Origin: Actinacidiphila cocklensis | Lineage (GTDB): Bacteria; Actinomycetota; Actinomycetes; Streptomycetales; Streptomycetaceae | Direction of reading: 5' to 3' | Length of the DNA stretch: 64,000 bases | Assembly: GCF_907177275.1 (NCBI RefSeq) | Contig: NZ_CAJSLV010000059.1 | Span: 1-64,000 of the forward strand | In this document: positions 46,283 through 55,568 of the stretch, piece by piece | Layout: each line of letters opens with the position of its first letter | Numbering within the stretch: position 1 is the first letter of the stretch | Notes under the pieces: model-generated | What the model saw: only the letters and a program-made list of their open reading frames with translations | The model's database searches: none | What the model was told of the DNA's origin: nothing | Program-made: the position numbers and the translations under genes

Positions 46283-47038
46283 GTGAGCCAGCCGGACATG
46301 TTTCCCGAGGAAGCCCCTCGGGATGAGCCTGAGCGGCGGGCGCTGCACCACCAGAGGGAGGACCTGCGGGCGCTGCCCTTCCCGCTGGGCGACTGGGGCG
46401 AGCCCGCGGAGCGCCTCGAAGAGCTGTACCGCTGGGCGGAGTCCGGCGCCCTGCGTACGGCCGACTGGTACCTGCGGGACAGGGTGGGCAAGCGCCGCGC
46501 CGCCCAGGCGCTGCGCTGCGGCGCCGTGGTGTTCGCCGCGGTGGGCGCGGCGCTGCCGCTGGTGGAGCTGACCGGCACCGTTGGCTCCACGTCGGCCTGG
46601 GGGTATCTGGCGCTGCTGCTCGCCACGGTGTGCGTGGCAGTGGACCGCGTGCTGGGCCTCACCGCGGGCTGGATGCGGGACGTCGGCACCGCTCAGGGCG
46701 TCGAGCGCCGCCTTGAGCAGCTGCGCTTCGACTGGGCGTCGGAGAGCGTCCGCGAGGTCCTCGGCCCGACCGAGGGCACCGCGGCGGAGGCGGCGGAGCG
46801 CTGCCTGGCGATCCTGCGCCGCTTCTGCGACGACGTCGCCGACCTGGTGCGGATGGAGACCGCGGACTGGATGCTGGATTTCGGCTCCCGCACCGCGGGC
46901 GGCACCCCTCTGCGCACCCAGTCCCCGACCTGGTCCTCCCCCCGCCCCGACGTCCCCCTCACACCCCGCCTCCCCCACCCCGGCACGCGCCCGAGCATGC
47001 CCCGCCAGCGCCCCCCGGAGAACCCCCGCCAGAGCTGA
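46283..47038 (+). CDS. SLATT domain protein
   Basis: 251 residues. After a polar N-terminus the SLATT module appears: ELYRWAESGALRTADWYLRDRVGKRR, then two membrane helices (about 76-94 and 106-123) and a basic Pro-rich tail. SLATT proteins are predicted pore-forming effectors that associate with conflict systems or sensors. Here no nucleotide-cyclase or NTPase partner is adjacent, so a housekeeping streptomycete version is possible. GAGGGAG precedes the GTG. Confidence 0.82.
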   Translation: MSQPDMFPEEAPRDEPERRALHHQREDLRALPFPLGDWGEPAERLEELYRWAESGALRTADWYLRDRVGKRRAAQALRCGAVVFAAVGAALPLVELTGTVGSTSAWGYLALLLATVCVAVDRVLGLTAGWMRDVGTAQGVERRLEQLRFDWASESVREVLGPTEGTAAEAAERCLAILRRFCDDVADLVRMETADWMLDFGSRTAGGTPLRTQSPTWSSPRPDVPLTPRLPHPGTRPSMPRQRPPENPRQS

Positions 47039-47118
47039 TTCCCGCCCCGGCGGAGGCACGTCGTCGGGCGCACCCGGGCAGGCACGTGCGGGCACGGGGG
47101 GGGGAGACTCGTCAGAGC

Positions 47119-47778
47119 TCAGCTGAAGACGATCATCGAGCCCTGGCCCAGGGACCGGGTTGCCGCCGCGTGGAGGCCGAGCCAGACGTGGTGTTCGCGG
47201 GCGAAGGGGCCTTCCAGGGCGGTGGGCGGGTGGAGGGCGGGCTCTTCGAGGGTGGTGTGGCGCTCGGGCGGGGCCGGCGGGAGCGGGGGGTTGGCGGGGT
47301 CGATACCGATCGCGGGGGCGACGAACTCCAGCTCGCGCAGCAGCCCGTGGCTGGAGCCGAGGGGTCCGCCGCCTTCGAGCAGCTCGTCGTTGACGACGGG
47401 CTGCGGAAAGTCCAGCGGCACATATGCGCCGGCGTGGTCGTAGTGCCACACCAGGTGCGAGCGCTGCGCGGTGGACTCGAACATCTCCAGCAGCTGCTCG
47501 TAGTCGCCGCCGAGCGCGTCGACCGGGGAGACCTCAAGGCCCTGGAGGCTCAGCAGGTAGGCGCGGCGCAGGAAGTGCAGGGCGTCGTAGTCGAAGCAGG
47601 CGACGGGGCCGACGTCACCGGAGAGGCCCGGCATGTAGGCGTAGACCGGTACGGGCGGCTGCCCGGCGTCGCTCAGTGCCTTGTCGTAGCGGGCGAGTTC
47701 CTCGGAGAACGGGTTTTCCGGGCTGTGACAGAGAACATCCACCAGCGGCACCAGCCACAGGTCGCAGGCCACGAACAC
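47119..47778 (-). CDS. conserved hypothetical protein
   Basis: 219 residues, soluble. Begins MFVACDLWLVPLVDVLCHSP and has several aromatic and acidic stretches (ACFDYDALHFLRRAYLLSL, WHYDHAGAYVPLDFP). No domain is recognised. It sits convergently next to the SLATT gene. The GTG at 47778 is taken as start, one of two in-frame GTGs. Confidence 0.7.
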   Translation of the reverse strand: MFVACDLWLVPLVDVLCHSPENPFSEELARYDKALSDAGQPPVPVYAYMPGLSGDVGPVACFDYDALHFLRRAYLLSLQGLEVSPVDALGGDYEQLLEMFESTAQRSHLVWHYDHAGAYVPLDFPQPVVNDELLEGGGPLGSSHGLLRELEFVAPAIGIDPANPPLPPAPPERHTTLEEPALHPPTALEGPFAREHHVWLGLHAAATRSLGQGSMIVFS

Positions 47779-47825
47779 TCCATCCGGTCGGGGGCGTACA
47801 GCCTAAATCGGCTGCGCCTGTCGCG

Positions 47826-48518
47826 TCAGGAGCGTGCGGGCGCCAGCTTTTCTATGAGGGCGCGGGTATGTGCGTCGGCTTCGGTGGTCAGGGCGTACGC
47901 GGCCGCGGTGTCGCGGGCGGCGACGGCGTCGACGAGGGCGACGTGGCCGGCCCAGCAGACGCCTGCGGGGTCGCTGAGCGCGCGCAGGTGGGGGACGGCG
48001 TAGACCCAGCTCTGGGTGCGGATGCGGTCGAGGAACTCGCAGATGTGCGGGTTGCCGCCGATGGCCGTCAGTTCCCGCCAGAAGCGCAGGTCGCAGCCGA
48101 CCAGTACGTCGAGGCTGCCGGTCTGCGCGGCGCGGGCGGCGGCCTCGCCGCGGCGGCGTACGGAGGCCACGGCGGCGGCGGGCAGGTCGCCCATGCCGCT
48201 CTCGGCGATCTGCCGGAAGGCCGCCTCGACGATGAAGAGCCGCGCCTCGCTGAGCGAGCGGAAGTCGGCCGCGGTCAGCTGCCGCACCTGGAAGCCGCGG
48301 TGCTGCTCGACGTCGAGCAGGCCCTGTGCGGCCAGGTCGACGAGGGCCTCGCGGACCGGGGTGGCGGAGACGCCGTACAGCTCGGCGATCTCCTTGACGG
48401 TGAAGTGCCGCCCGGCCTGGAGCCGGCCGGTGAGCACCTCGTCACGCAGGGCGTCGGCTATCTGCTGGCGCAGGCTGGTGCGCCGCACCGGCGTGGCCGG
48501 GCCGCCGACCTCCGGCAT
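47826..48518 (-). CDS. GntR family regulator (FadR/FCD subfamily)
   Basis: 230 residues. Winged HTH (LRQQIADALRDEVLTGRL, then YGVSATPVREALVDLAAQGLL) and a C-terminal all-helical FCD ligand-binding domain with LRFWRELTAIGGN and a metal-binding-type His in WAGHVALVDAV. AAGGAGA lies six bases upstream of the ATG. It is downstream of and in line with the aminotransferase gene, which it probably regulates. Confidence 0.9.
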   Translation of the reverse strand: MPEVGGPATPVRRTSLRQQIADALRDEVLTGRLQAGRHFTVKEIAELYGVSATPVREALVDLAAQGLLDVEQHRGFQVRQLTAADFRSLSEARLFIVEAAFRQIAESGMGDLPAAAVASVRRRGEAAARAAQTGSLDVLVGCDLRFWRELTAIGGNPHICEFLDRIRTQSWVYAVPHLRALSDPAGVCWAGHVALVDAVAARDTAAAYALTTEADAHTRALIEKLAPARS

Positions 48519-48619
48519 GGCGTCTCCTTGTCGCGTCGCGGCTGCGGGTGGCTTCCCGCCGCACACCCGCCGCACACGATACGGCGGGGCGCGGCCGTAT
48601 GAGGCCCGCTGCGGCGGGT

Positions 48620-50014
48620 TCAGCCCGCCGCGGCCGTGGTGTGCCGGTCGGCGGCGTTCAGGGCCTCGTCGAGCAGGCCGAGGCCCTCCTTGGCCTCGGC
48701 CTCGGTGATGGTGCAGGGCGGGACGACGTGGGTGCGGTTCATGTTCACGAAGGGCCACAGGCCGGAGCGCTTGCAGGCGGCGGCGAACTCGGCCATGGGG
48801 GCGTTGTCGGCGCCCGCCGCGTTGTACGGCACCAGCGGCTCGCGGGTGATCTTGTCCTTGACCAGGTCGAGCGCCCAGAAGACGCCCATGCCACGGACCT
48901 CGCCGACGCAAGGGTGCCGCTCGGCGATGTCCCGCAGGCCGGGGCCGAGGACGGTCTCGCCGATGCGCGCGGCGTTCTCCACGATCTGCTCGTCGCGCAT
49001 GGCGTTGATGGTGGCGACGGCGGAGGCGCAGGCCAGCGGGTGCCCCGAGTAGGTGAGCCCGCCGGGATAGGGGCGGGTCGCGAACGTCGCGGCAATACGC
49101 TCGGAGATCGCGACGCCGCCGAGCGGCACGTAGCCGGAGTTGACGCCCTTGGCGAAGGTCAGCAGGTCGGGTACGGCGTCCCAGTGGTCCGCGGCGAACC
49201 ACCTGCCGGTGCGTCCGAAGCCGGCCATCACCTCGTCGAGGATGAAGACGACGCCGTGGCGGTCGCACAGCTCGCGCACCCCGGCGAGGTAGCCGTCCGG
49301 CGGGATCAGGACTCCCGCGGTGCCGACGACGGTCTCCAGGATCACCGCGGCAATGGACTGCGGTCCTTCGAAGGCGATGAGTTGTTCCAGGTGTTCGAGC
49401 GCCCTGGTGCATTCCTCCGCCTCGTCGGAGGCGTGGAACTGCGAGCGGTAGAGGTACGGGCCCCAGAAGTGCACCACGCCCGCGGAGGCGGTGTCGGAGG
49501 CCCAGCGGCGCGGGTCGCCGGTGAGGTTGATCGCGGCCGACGTAGAGCCGTGGTAGCTGCGGTAGGCGCTGAGCACCTTGGGGCGGCCGGTGTGCAGCCG
49601 CGCCATGCGCACCGCGTTCTCCACCGCCTCGGCGCCGCCGTTGGTGAAGAAGATCTTGTCCAGGTCGCCGGGGGTCAGTTCGGCGATCAGCCGCGCGGCC
49701 TCGGAGCGGACGTCGATGGCGAAGGCCGGCGCGAAGGTGGCGAGCCTGGCCGCCTGCTCCTGGATGGCGGCGACGACCCGCGGGTGCTGGTGGCCGATGT
49801 TGGTGTTGACCAGCTGCGAGGAGAAGTCCAGGTAGCGGTTGCCGTCGTAGTCCCAGAAGTACGAGCCCTCCGCGCCTGCCACCGCGAGCGGGTCGATGAC
49901 CTCCTGCGCCGACCAGGAGTGGAAGACGTGTGCCCGGTCGGCCGCCTTGACCGCGGCCCCGGTCGCGGGGTCTGCGTCGGCGAGGGCGGCGCCCGGGGAG
50001 GACGGAGTGGTCAT
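48620..50014 (-). CDS. class III (omega) aminotransferase
   Basis: 464-residue PLP enzyme of the aspartate aminotransferase superfamily class III. Motifs: FFTNGGAEAVENAVRMAR, SYHGSTSAAINLTG, FILDEVMAGFGRTG and LLTFAKGVNSGYVPLGG containing the PLP Lys. Related enzymes use beta-alanine, taurine, GABA or similar amines with pyruvate; the exact substrate is unknown. TAGCCT six bases before the ATG suggests a leaderless promoter. It heads a two-gene unit with the GntR regulator. Confidence 0.9.
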   Translation of the reverse strand: MTTPSSPGAALADADPATGAAVKAADRAHVFHSWSAQEVIDPLAVAGAEGSYFWDYDGNRYLDFSSQLVNTNIGHQHPRVVAAIQEQAARLATFAPAFAIDVRSEAARLIAELTPGDLDKIFFTNGGAEAVENAVRMARLHTGRPKVLSAYRSYHGSTSAAINLTGDPRRWASDTASAGVVHFWGPYLYRSQFHASDEAEECTRALEHLEQLIAFEGPQSIAAVILETVVGTAGVLIPPDGYLAGVRELCDRHGVVFILDEVMAGFGRTGRWFAADHWDAVPDLLTFAKGVNSGYVPLGGVAISERIAATFATRPYPGGLTYSGHPLACASAVATINAMRDEQIVENAARIGETVLGPGLRDIAERHPCVGEVRGMGVFWALDLVKDKITREPLVPYNAAGADNAPMAEFAAACKRSGLWPFVNMNRTHVVPPCTITEAEAKEGLGLLDEALNAADRHTTAAAG

Positions 50015-50151
50015 GTGCCCAGGCTAGGTTTCCGCGCCGCGGACGGCATACGGACAGCGGGGAATGACCACCTGGTAGCCCCTGGCCTTCCTACGCATAT
50101 TCTTCGCTCTGGGGTTCGGGGGCCGAATGCAGCGGCGGGGGGAAGACGGTC

Positions 50152-51945
50152 ATGGAGCAGCTCAGGGCGGACGATCCGCAGCGGATCGGCACATACAGAC
50201 TGCTCGGCAGACTGGGCACCGGCGGAATGGGCGTGGTCTTCCTGGCCCGCTCGGACCGCGGGCGCACGGTCGCGGTGAAGCTGGTGCGCGCCGAACTTGC
50301 CGCGCAGGAGGAATTCCGCACCCGTTTCCGCCGTGAGGTGCTGGCGGCCCGGCGGGTCGGCGGCTCGTGGACCGCGCCGGTGCTCGACGCCGACACCGAG
50401 GCGGACATCCCCTGGGTGGCCACCGGATATGTCGCGGGACCCTCCCTGCAGCAGGTCATGAAGGACTACGGGCCGCTGCCCGAGCGCTCGGTGCGGGTGC
50501 TGGCCGCCGGGCTCGCGCACGCGCTGACCGACATCCATGCCGCGGGTCTGGTGCACCGGGATCTCAAACCGTCGAACGTGATGATCACGATCGACGGCCC
50601 CCGGGTCATCGACTTCGGTATAGCCCGCGCCCTGGAGACGGTCGCGGACGGTTCCCCGACGCTCACCCATACGGGTGCCATGGTGGGCTCCCCCGCGTTC
50701 ATGTCGCCGGAACAGGTGCGCGGCGACCGGGTGACCCCGGCGTGCGACGTCTTCTGTCTCGGCTCGGTCCTCGCCTACGCCGCCACCGGGCTGCAGCCCT
50801 TCGGTGCGGCCAGCAGCGGGGTGCACGCCCAGATGTTCCGCATCGCGCAGGAGCCGCCGGACCTGGAGGCGGTGCCCGAGGGGCTGCGCGGCCTGGTGAC
50901 CGCGTGCCTGGTCAAGGAGCCGGAGCGGCGGCCCTCGCTGACCGAGGTGCTGGAGCTCATCAAGTCCCCGGCGGACGAGGCGCCGCAGGACACCCCCGCA
51001 GGGCGCGTCGAGCCGTGGCTGCCCGGTGCGATCGTCGCCCAGCTGGGGCGGCACGCGGTGCAGCTGCTCGAACTGGAGGCGGAGGTCGAGGCCGCCGCGG
51101 AGTCCGGCTCGGCTGCGGACGCGGCCGTTCCCGCCCGGGCGGCGGGTGCGACCGCCCTGACCGTGGTGTCGGGCCAGCACGCGGTCCTGGCGGCGGAGCC
51201 GGCCGCCCCGGGCGGCGTCGCCGCGCAGGGGCCGCCGCCGGCGTCCGGCGGGCCCGCCCCGGTGCCGGCCGCGGAGCCCGCCGCCCCCCGGCGCCGCGGA
51301 CGCGGCGCGCTCGTCGCCGTACTGACGCTGCTCGCGGTGATCGCCGGCGGCACCACCGCCTACGTCGTCGTCCACGAGAACGACCGCGGCAGCCACGCCG
51401 ACGCGCCCCCGCCGACCGGCACGGGCGCCCCTTCCGGCGCGGGTCCGACCGCGCCGTCCACTGCACCTCCGTCGCCCACTGCCACGCCGTCCACGTCCGC
51501 GCCGGCGACCAGCGAGCCGAGCCAGACGCCGACACCGACCCCCACTCCCACGCCCACGCCCACCGAGACGACGGCCACGCCCACGGCCACGCCGGAGGCG
51601 GTCGCACCGCCGGACGACCTCGTCGGCACCTGGGAGTCGATGGTCCGCACCGAGCCGGCGATCTACGACACCCGCACCCTGACGGTGCACGAGGACGGCT
51701 CGGTGGAGCTGACCGGGTCCCGCACGAACGGCACCGACACCCTCTACAAGTGCGTCTGGTCGATGGTGGTCACCGAGGCGGGGCCGCCGGCGAAGCTCAG
51801 CCCGTCGCAGGTGGTCAGCGGCGAGCCCGCCAGCTCCTGCTTCAAGGGCAACGCCACCACGCTGACCCTGGTCGACAGCACCCACCTGACGCGCGACGGG
51901 GTCGCGGGCGAGAAGTCGCCGCTGACGTACGAGAAGATCGGCTGA
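50152..51945 (+). CDS. membrane Ser/Thr protein kinase
   Basis: 597 residues. N-terminal Hanks-type kinase (about 15-275): glycine loop GTGGMG, K43, catalytic loop HRDLKPSN with D137 and DFG with D154, so it should be active. A membrane helix lies at about 385-406. The Thr/Pro-rich stalk (repeated TP) leads to an extracellular domain (about 480-597) with two Cys. This topology fits a receptor kinase without PASTA repeats. Flanked by the aminotransferase and purA. Confidence 0.92.
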   Translation: MEQLRADDPQRIGTYRLLGRLGTGGMGVVFLARSDRGRTVAVKLVRAELAAQEEFRTRFRREVLAARRVGGSWTAPVLDADTEADIPWVATGYVAGPSLQQVMKDYGPLPERSVRVLAAGLAHALTDIHAAGLVHRDLKPSNVMITIDGPRVIDFGIARALETVADGSPTLTHTGAMVGSPAFMSPEQVRGDRVTPACDVFCLGSVLAYAATGLQPFGAASSGVHAQMFRIAQEPPDLEAVPEGLRGLVTACLVKEPERRPSLTEVLELIKSPADEAPQDTPAGRVEPWLPGAIVAQLGRHAVQLLELEAEVEAAAESGSAADAAVPARAAGATALTVVSGQHAVLAAEPAAPGGVAAQGPPPASGGPAPVPAAEPAAPRRRGRGALVAVLTLLAVIAGGTTAYVVVHENDRGSHADAPPPTGTGAPSGAGPTAPSTAPPSPTATPSTSAPATSEPSQTPTPTPTPTPTPTETTATPTATPEAVAPPDDLVGTWESMVRTEPAIYDTRTLTVHEDGSVELTGSRTNGTDTLYKCVWSMVVTEAGPPAKLSPSQVVSGEPASSCFKGNATTLTLVDSTHLTRDGVAGEKSPLTYEKIG

Positions 51946-51973
51946 CCGCGGGGCCGCCCCCGCCCGGACAGCG

Positions 51974-52006
51974 GTAAGCCCCGCGCACCAGGGCGGCGGG
52001 GCTTAC
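51974..52006. terminator. bidirectional terminator kinase / purA
   Basis: Perfect 11-bp stem GTAAGCCCCGC / GCGGGGCTTAC with an 11-nt loop between two convergent genes. Confidence 0.75.
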
Positions 52007-52062
52007 GGCTCGGTCTCTTGCGCCGCCGTGGCAATGCACGGCGGCGGTTGAGGGGTGAACGG

Positions 52063-53346
52063 TCAGATGAAGGAGTTGATCTCGATGGTCTCGGTACGGC
52101 CGGGGCCGACCCCGATCGCGGAGATCGGCGCTCCCGACATCTCCTCCAGCGCCTTGACGTAGGCCTGCGCGTTCTTCGGCAGGTCGGCGAAGGTCTGCGC
52201 CTTGGTGATGTCCTCCGACCAGCCGGGCAGGTACTCGTAGATCGGCTTGGCGTGGTGGAAGTCGCTCTGGCTGTAGGGCAGTTCCTCCACCCGGCGGCCG
52301 TCGACCTCGTAGGCGACGCACACCGGGATCCGCTCCCAGCCGGTGAGGATGTCCAGCTTGGTGAGGAAGAAGTCGGTCAGTCCGTTCACACGGGTCGCGT
52401 AGCGGGCGATGACCGCGTCGAACCAGCCGCAGCGCCGGTTGCGCCCGGTGGTGACGCCGAACTCGTGGCCGACGGTGCGCAGTCGCTCGCCGTCCTCGTC
52501 GAACAGCTCGGTGGGGAACGGTCCCGAACCCACACGCGTTGTATACGCCTTGAGGATGCCGATCACCCGGGTGATCTTCGTGGGGCCGATTCCGCTGCCG
52601 GTGCAGGCCCCGCCGGCGGTCGGGTTGGACGAGGTGACGAAGGGGTAGGTGCCGTGGTCGACGTCGAGGAGCGTGCCCTGGCCGCCTTCCATGAGCACGA
52701 CCTTGCCGTCCTCCAGCGCCTGGTTGAGCACCAGTGCGGTGTCGGTGACGTAGCCCCTGAGCCGGTCGGCGTAGCCGAGGTACTCCTCGACGACCTGGTC
52801 GGTGCTGATCGCCCGCCGGTTGAAGATCTTCACCAGGACCTGGTTCTTGTCCTGGAGCGCCGCGTCGACCTTCTGGTGGAGGATCGATTCGTCGAAGAGG
52901 TCCTGGACCCTGATACCGACCCGGTTGATCTTGTCGGCGTACGCCGGGCCGATGCCGCGGCCCGTGGTGCCGATCTTCCGGTTGCCCAGGAAGCGCTCCG
53001 TCACCTTGTCGATGGTCTGGTGATACGGCGTGATCAGATGGGCGTTACCGCTGATCAGCAGTTTGGACGTGTCCACTCCGCGCTCGTCGAGTCCGCTCAG
53101 CTCGGAGAGCAGGACCGCCGGGTCGACCACGACACCGTTGCCGATCACCGGGGTGCATCCAGGTGACAGGATGCCGGAGGGGAGGAGATGCAGTGCGTAT
53201 TTCTGGTCGCCGACGACCACCGTGTGGCCGGCGTTGTTGCCGCCCTGGTAACGCACCACGTAGTCGACAGAGCCGCCGAGCAGGTCGGTGGCCTTCCCCT
53301 TGCCCTCGTCACCCCACTGAGCACCGAGCAGCACAAGTGCGGGCAC
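52063..53346 (-). CDS. purA: adenylosuccinate synthetase
   Basis: 427 residues. Makes adenylosuccinate from IMP, aspartate and GTP. Landmarks: [11 protein letters not shown] at the GTP site, [34 protein letters not shown] and [11 protein letters not shown]. Starts at a GTG; GAAGGGG lies upstream. The only adenine-branch purine gene in the window. Divergent from the kinase-like gene at 53481. Confidence 0.97.
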   Translation of the reverse strand: MPALVLLGAQWGDEGKGKATDLLGGSVDYVVRYQGGNNAGHTVVVGDQKYALHLLPSGILSPGCTPVIGNGVVVDPAVLLSELSGLDERGVDTSKLLISGNAHLITPYHQTIDKVTERFLGNRKIGTTGRGIGPAYADKINRVGIRVQDLFDESILHQKVDAALQDKNQVLVKIFNRRAISTDQVVEEYLGYADRLRGYVTDTALVLNQALEDGKVVLMEGGQGTLLDVDHGTYPFVTSSNPTAGGACTGSGIGPTKITRVIGILKAYTTRVGSGPFPTELFDEDGERLRTVGHEFGVTTGRNRRCGWFDAVIARYATRVNGLTDFFLTKLDILTGWERIPVCVAYEVDGRRVEELPYSQSDFHHAKPIYEYLPGWSEDITKAQTFADLPKNAQAYVKALEEMSGAPISAIGVGPGRTETIEINSFI

Positions 53347-53418
53347 AGGCGTACACCCCTTCCGGGCGGGGCATGTCCAACGTGCAGAGAGCCGTCGAAC
53401 CTGCCCCGGAATAGACGA

Positions 53419-53446
53419 AGCCCCTGACGCAAAGGCGCAAGGGGCT
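53419..53446. promoter_or_regulatory. inverted repeat upstream of purA
   Basis: AGCCCCT (53419-53425) faces AGGGGCT (53440-53446). It lies about 75-100 bp upstream of the purA start, divergent from the diacylglycerol-kinase-like gene. It could be an operator or a 5'-leader hairpin. Confidence 0.35.
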
Positions 53447-53480
53447 CTTGCACCGAGATTTTACCTGAGGAAGGACCAAG

Positions 53481-54332
53481 GTGTCGGCTCACCCTCCCGG
53501 GCCTCCTCCGCCGGACTCCGTCCGGCGGTGGCCCCTGCTGCTGGTCATCGATCCGGCGGCGCGTGCGACCGACGGAGAGTCCGTGCGAATCGCGAAGGAT
53601 GTCCTGTGTGCGGGGGCACCCTCAGTGAAGATCGTCTTCCCGGAGTCCGCCGAGGAGGCCGAGCGCGCCCTCGCGCACCGCGGCCGCCGCCACCCCGTGG
53701 TGCTCGGCGACGACCAGGCTCTGCTGCGTACGGTGCGCGCGATGCACCGCGACAGGACCCTGCACGAGGCGCCGGTGTCGCTGGTGCCGATCGGGCCGCG
53801 CTCGACGCTGGCCCGCGCGCTCGGCGTCCCGGGCGATGTCCCGGCGGCGGCCCGCGCGGTGCTGGACGGCGCACCGCGCGAACTGGACCTGCTGGTGGAC
53901 GAGAGCGGCGGCATCGTGCTCGGCGCGCTGAGCATCCCGTGCGGCAGCCCGGTCTCGCACACCGCCGCGCACTGGTGGACCCCGGTCGAGAAGACCGCCA
54001 GGTCGCTGGTGCGCACCCTGACCGCGCCGATCCCGGCGGGCGCCCACCCGCCGCCCCGGCAGCGGCTGCGGGTGGAGGCGGACGGGGTGCTGCTGGCCGA
54101 CCTCGACCAGCCGGTCCAGGAGATCTCGGTCCGCCCGGCCCCCGCCGGCTTCGCCGAGGTCTACGTCCGGCGTACGGAGGGCGCGTCGCACGTACGGGCC
54201 ACGGCGCGCACGATCACCGTCTCGGGGCGGGACTTCCGCTACCGCGCGGACTCGGCGATCACCGGCCCCGTGCGGACCAGGACGTGGACGGTGGAGCCTG
54301 CGGCCTGGCGGCTGACGGTGCCGCGCCGCTGA
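53481..54332 (+). CDS. diacylglycerol kinase-like protein
   Basis: 283 residues with the DAGK/NAD-kinase fold: an N-terminal VIDPAARATDGES strand-loop, LVPIGPRSTLARALGVPGD and a C-terminal beta-sandwich (VRRTEGASHVRATARTITVSG). The GGDGT nucleotide motif that defines lipid kinases is replaced by VVLGDDQALLR, so catalysis is doubtful. AGGAAGGA upstream of the GTG. Confidence 0.72.
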   Translation: MSAHPPGPPPPDSVRRWPLLLVIDPAARATDGESVRIAKDVLCAGAPSVKIVFPESAEEAERALAHRGRRHPVVLGDDQALLRTVRAMHRDRTLHEAPVSLVPIGPRSTLARALGVPGDVPAAARAVLDGAPRELDLLVDESGGIVLGALSIPCGSPVSHTAAHWWTPVEKTARSLVRTLTAPIPAGAHPPPRQRLRVEADGVLLADLDQPVQEISVRPAPAGFAEVYVRRTEGASHVRATARTITVSGRDFRYRADSAITGPVRTRTWTVEPAAWRLTVPRR

Positions 54333-54347
54333 GGCGGCGCCGCGACG

Positions 54348-55568
54348 TCACCAGCCGACCAGCAGCTCCTCGACCCCGCGGATGACGTAGTTCGGCCGCC
54401 AGCGCGGCTCGGACAGCAGCCGCATCCCGGGGGCGTGCCGCAGGAAGGTGCCGAAGGACGCGCTGAGTTCGAGGCGGGCCAGCGGGGCGCCCAGGCAGTA
54501 GTGCAGGCCCGCGCCGAAGCTGACGTGCCGGTTGTCGACGGCCGGGCGGGTGACGTCGAAGCGGTCGGGCTCGTCGAAGCGGGCCGGGTCGCGGTTGGCC
54601 GAGCCGAAGAGCAGGGCGACCTCGGAGCCGCGCGGGATCACCGTGCCGCCGACCTCGATGTCGTCGAGGACCCAGCGTTCGAAGAGCTGCAGGGGGGTGT
54701 CGTAGCGCAGCATCTCCTCCACGCCGTCCCGCAGCCGGGCCGGCTCCTCCTGGAGGACGCGCAGCTGCTCGGGGTGCCGGAAGAGGGCGAGCCAGCCCAG
54801 GGTGGTGCTGTTGACGGTGGCCTCGTGCCCGGCGTTCAGCAGCAGCACGCAGGTGGACACCATCTCCTGCTCGCTCAGCACGTCGCCGTCGTCGTGGACC
54901 GCGATCAGCGCGCTGATCAGGTCCTCGCCGGGCTCGGTGCGCCGGGCGGCGATCAGCTCCCGCAGATACGCGGAGAATTCCTCGCTGGCCGTCACGGCGG
55001 CGCGGGCGGCGTCCTCGCCCGGGTTGAGTTCGTACATCCCGGTCATGGCCGCCGACCAGGGCCGCAGCTGGTCGCGGTCGGAGGCCGGTATGCCCAGCAT
55101 CTCGGCGATGACCGCGACCGGCAGCGGCTCGGCGACCCGGGCGTGCAGGTCGCCGCCGCCGTCGGCGTACAGCGACGTGATCAGTTCGGCGGCCAGCCGC
55201 TCGACGGTGGGCACCAGTTCCTCCACCCGGCGCGGGGTGAAGGCCTTGGCGACCAGCCGGCGGATGCGGGTGTGCGCCGGCGCCTCCAGGTCCAGCAGGC
55301 CGTTGTCGTTCAGCACGGTGAAGGGTTCGAGCTCGGGCGGCGGGGCGGTACGGCCGAAGTCCTCGTGCGTGAAGCGGTGCAGGTAGGTGCGGCCGAGCCG
55401 GCGGTCCCGCAGCAGCGCGTTGACGTCGTCGTAGTGCGGGATCAGCCACTGCCCGGTCGGCTCGAAGTAGTGCGCGCGGCCGGCCGCGCGCAGCTCCTCG
55501 TAGGCCGGGTAAGGGTCGGCGGCGAAGGCGCGGGAGTGGGGGGTGAAGACAGCGGAAGGCAGGGTCAT
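54348..55568 (-). CDS. cytochrome P450
   Basis: 406 residues. Soluble bacterial P450 (CYP107-like by general appearance). The I-helix LLNAGHEATVNS (A-G-H-E-A-T, with His instead of the usual Asp), the K-helix EMLR and the heme loop SFGAGLHYCLGAPLAR with C358 are present. No ferredoxin or reductase gene is adjacent. Its ATG overlaps the stop of the upstream metallo-hydrolase (ATGA), so it is translationally coupled. Confidence 0.92.
   Translation of the reverse strand: MTLPSAVFTPHSRAFAADPYPAYEELRAAGRAHYFEPTGQWLIPHYDDVNALLRDRRLGRTYLHRFTHEDFGRTAPPPELEPFTVLNDNGLLDLEAPAHTRIRRLVAKAFTPRRVEELVPTVERLAAELITSLYADGGGDLHARVAEPLPVAVIAEMLGIPASDRDQLRPWSAAMTGMYELNPGEDAARAAVTASEEFSAYLRELIAARRTEPGEDLISALIAVHDDGDVLSEQEMVSTCVLLLNAGHEATVNSTTLGWLALFRHPEQLRVLQEEPARLRDGVEEMLRYDTPLQLFERWVLDDIEVGGTVIPRGSEVALLFGSANRDPARFDEPDRFDVTRPAVDNRHVSFGAGLHYCLGAPLARLELSASFGTFLRHAPGMRLLSEPRWRPNYVIRGVEELLVGW

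Noticed and set aside
54348..55568. Biosynthetic gene cluster around the P450
   Set aside because: No core biosynthetic enzyme (PKS, NRPS, terpene cyclase or RiPP) is nearby; the neighbours are a conserved housekeeping block.
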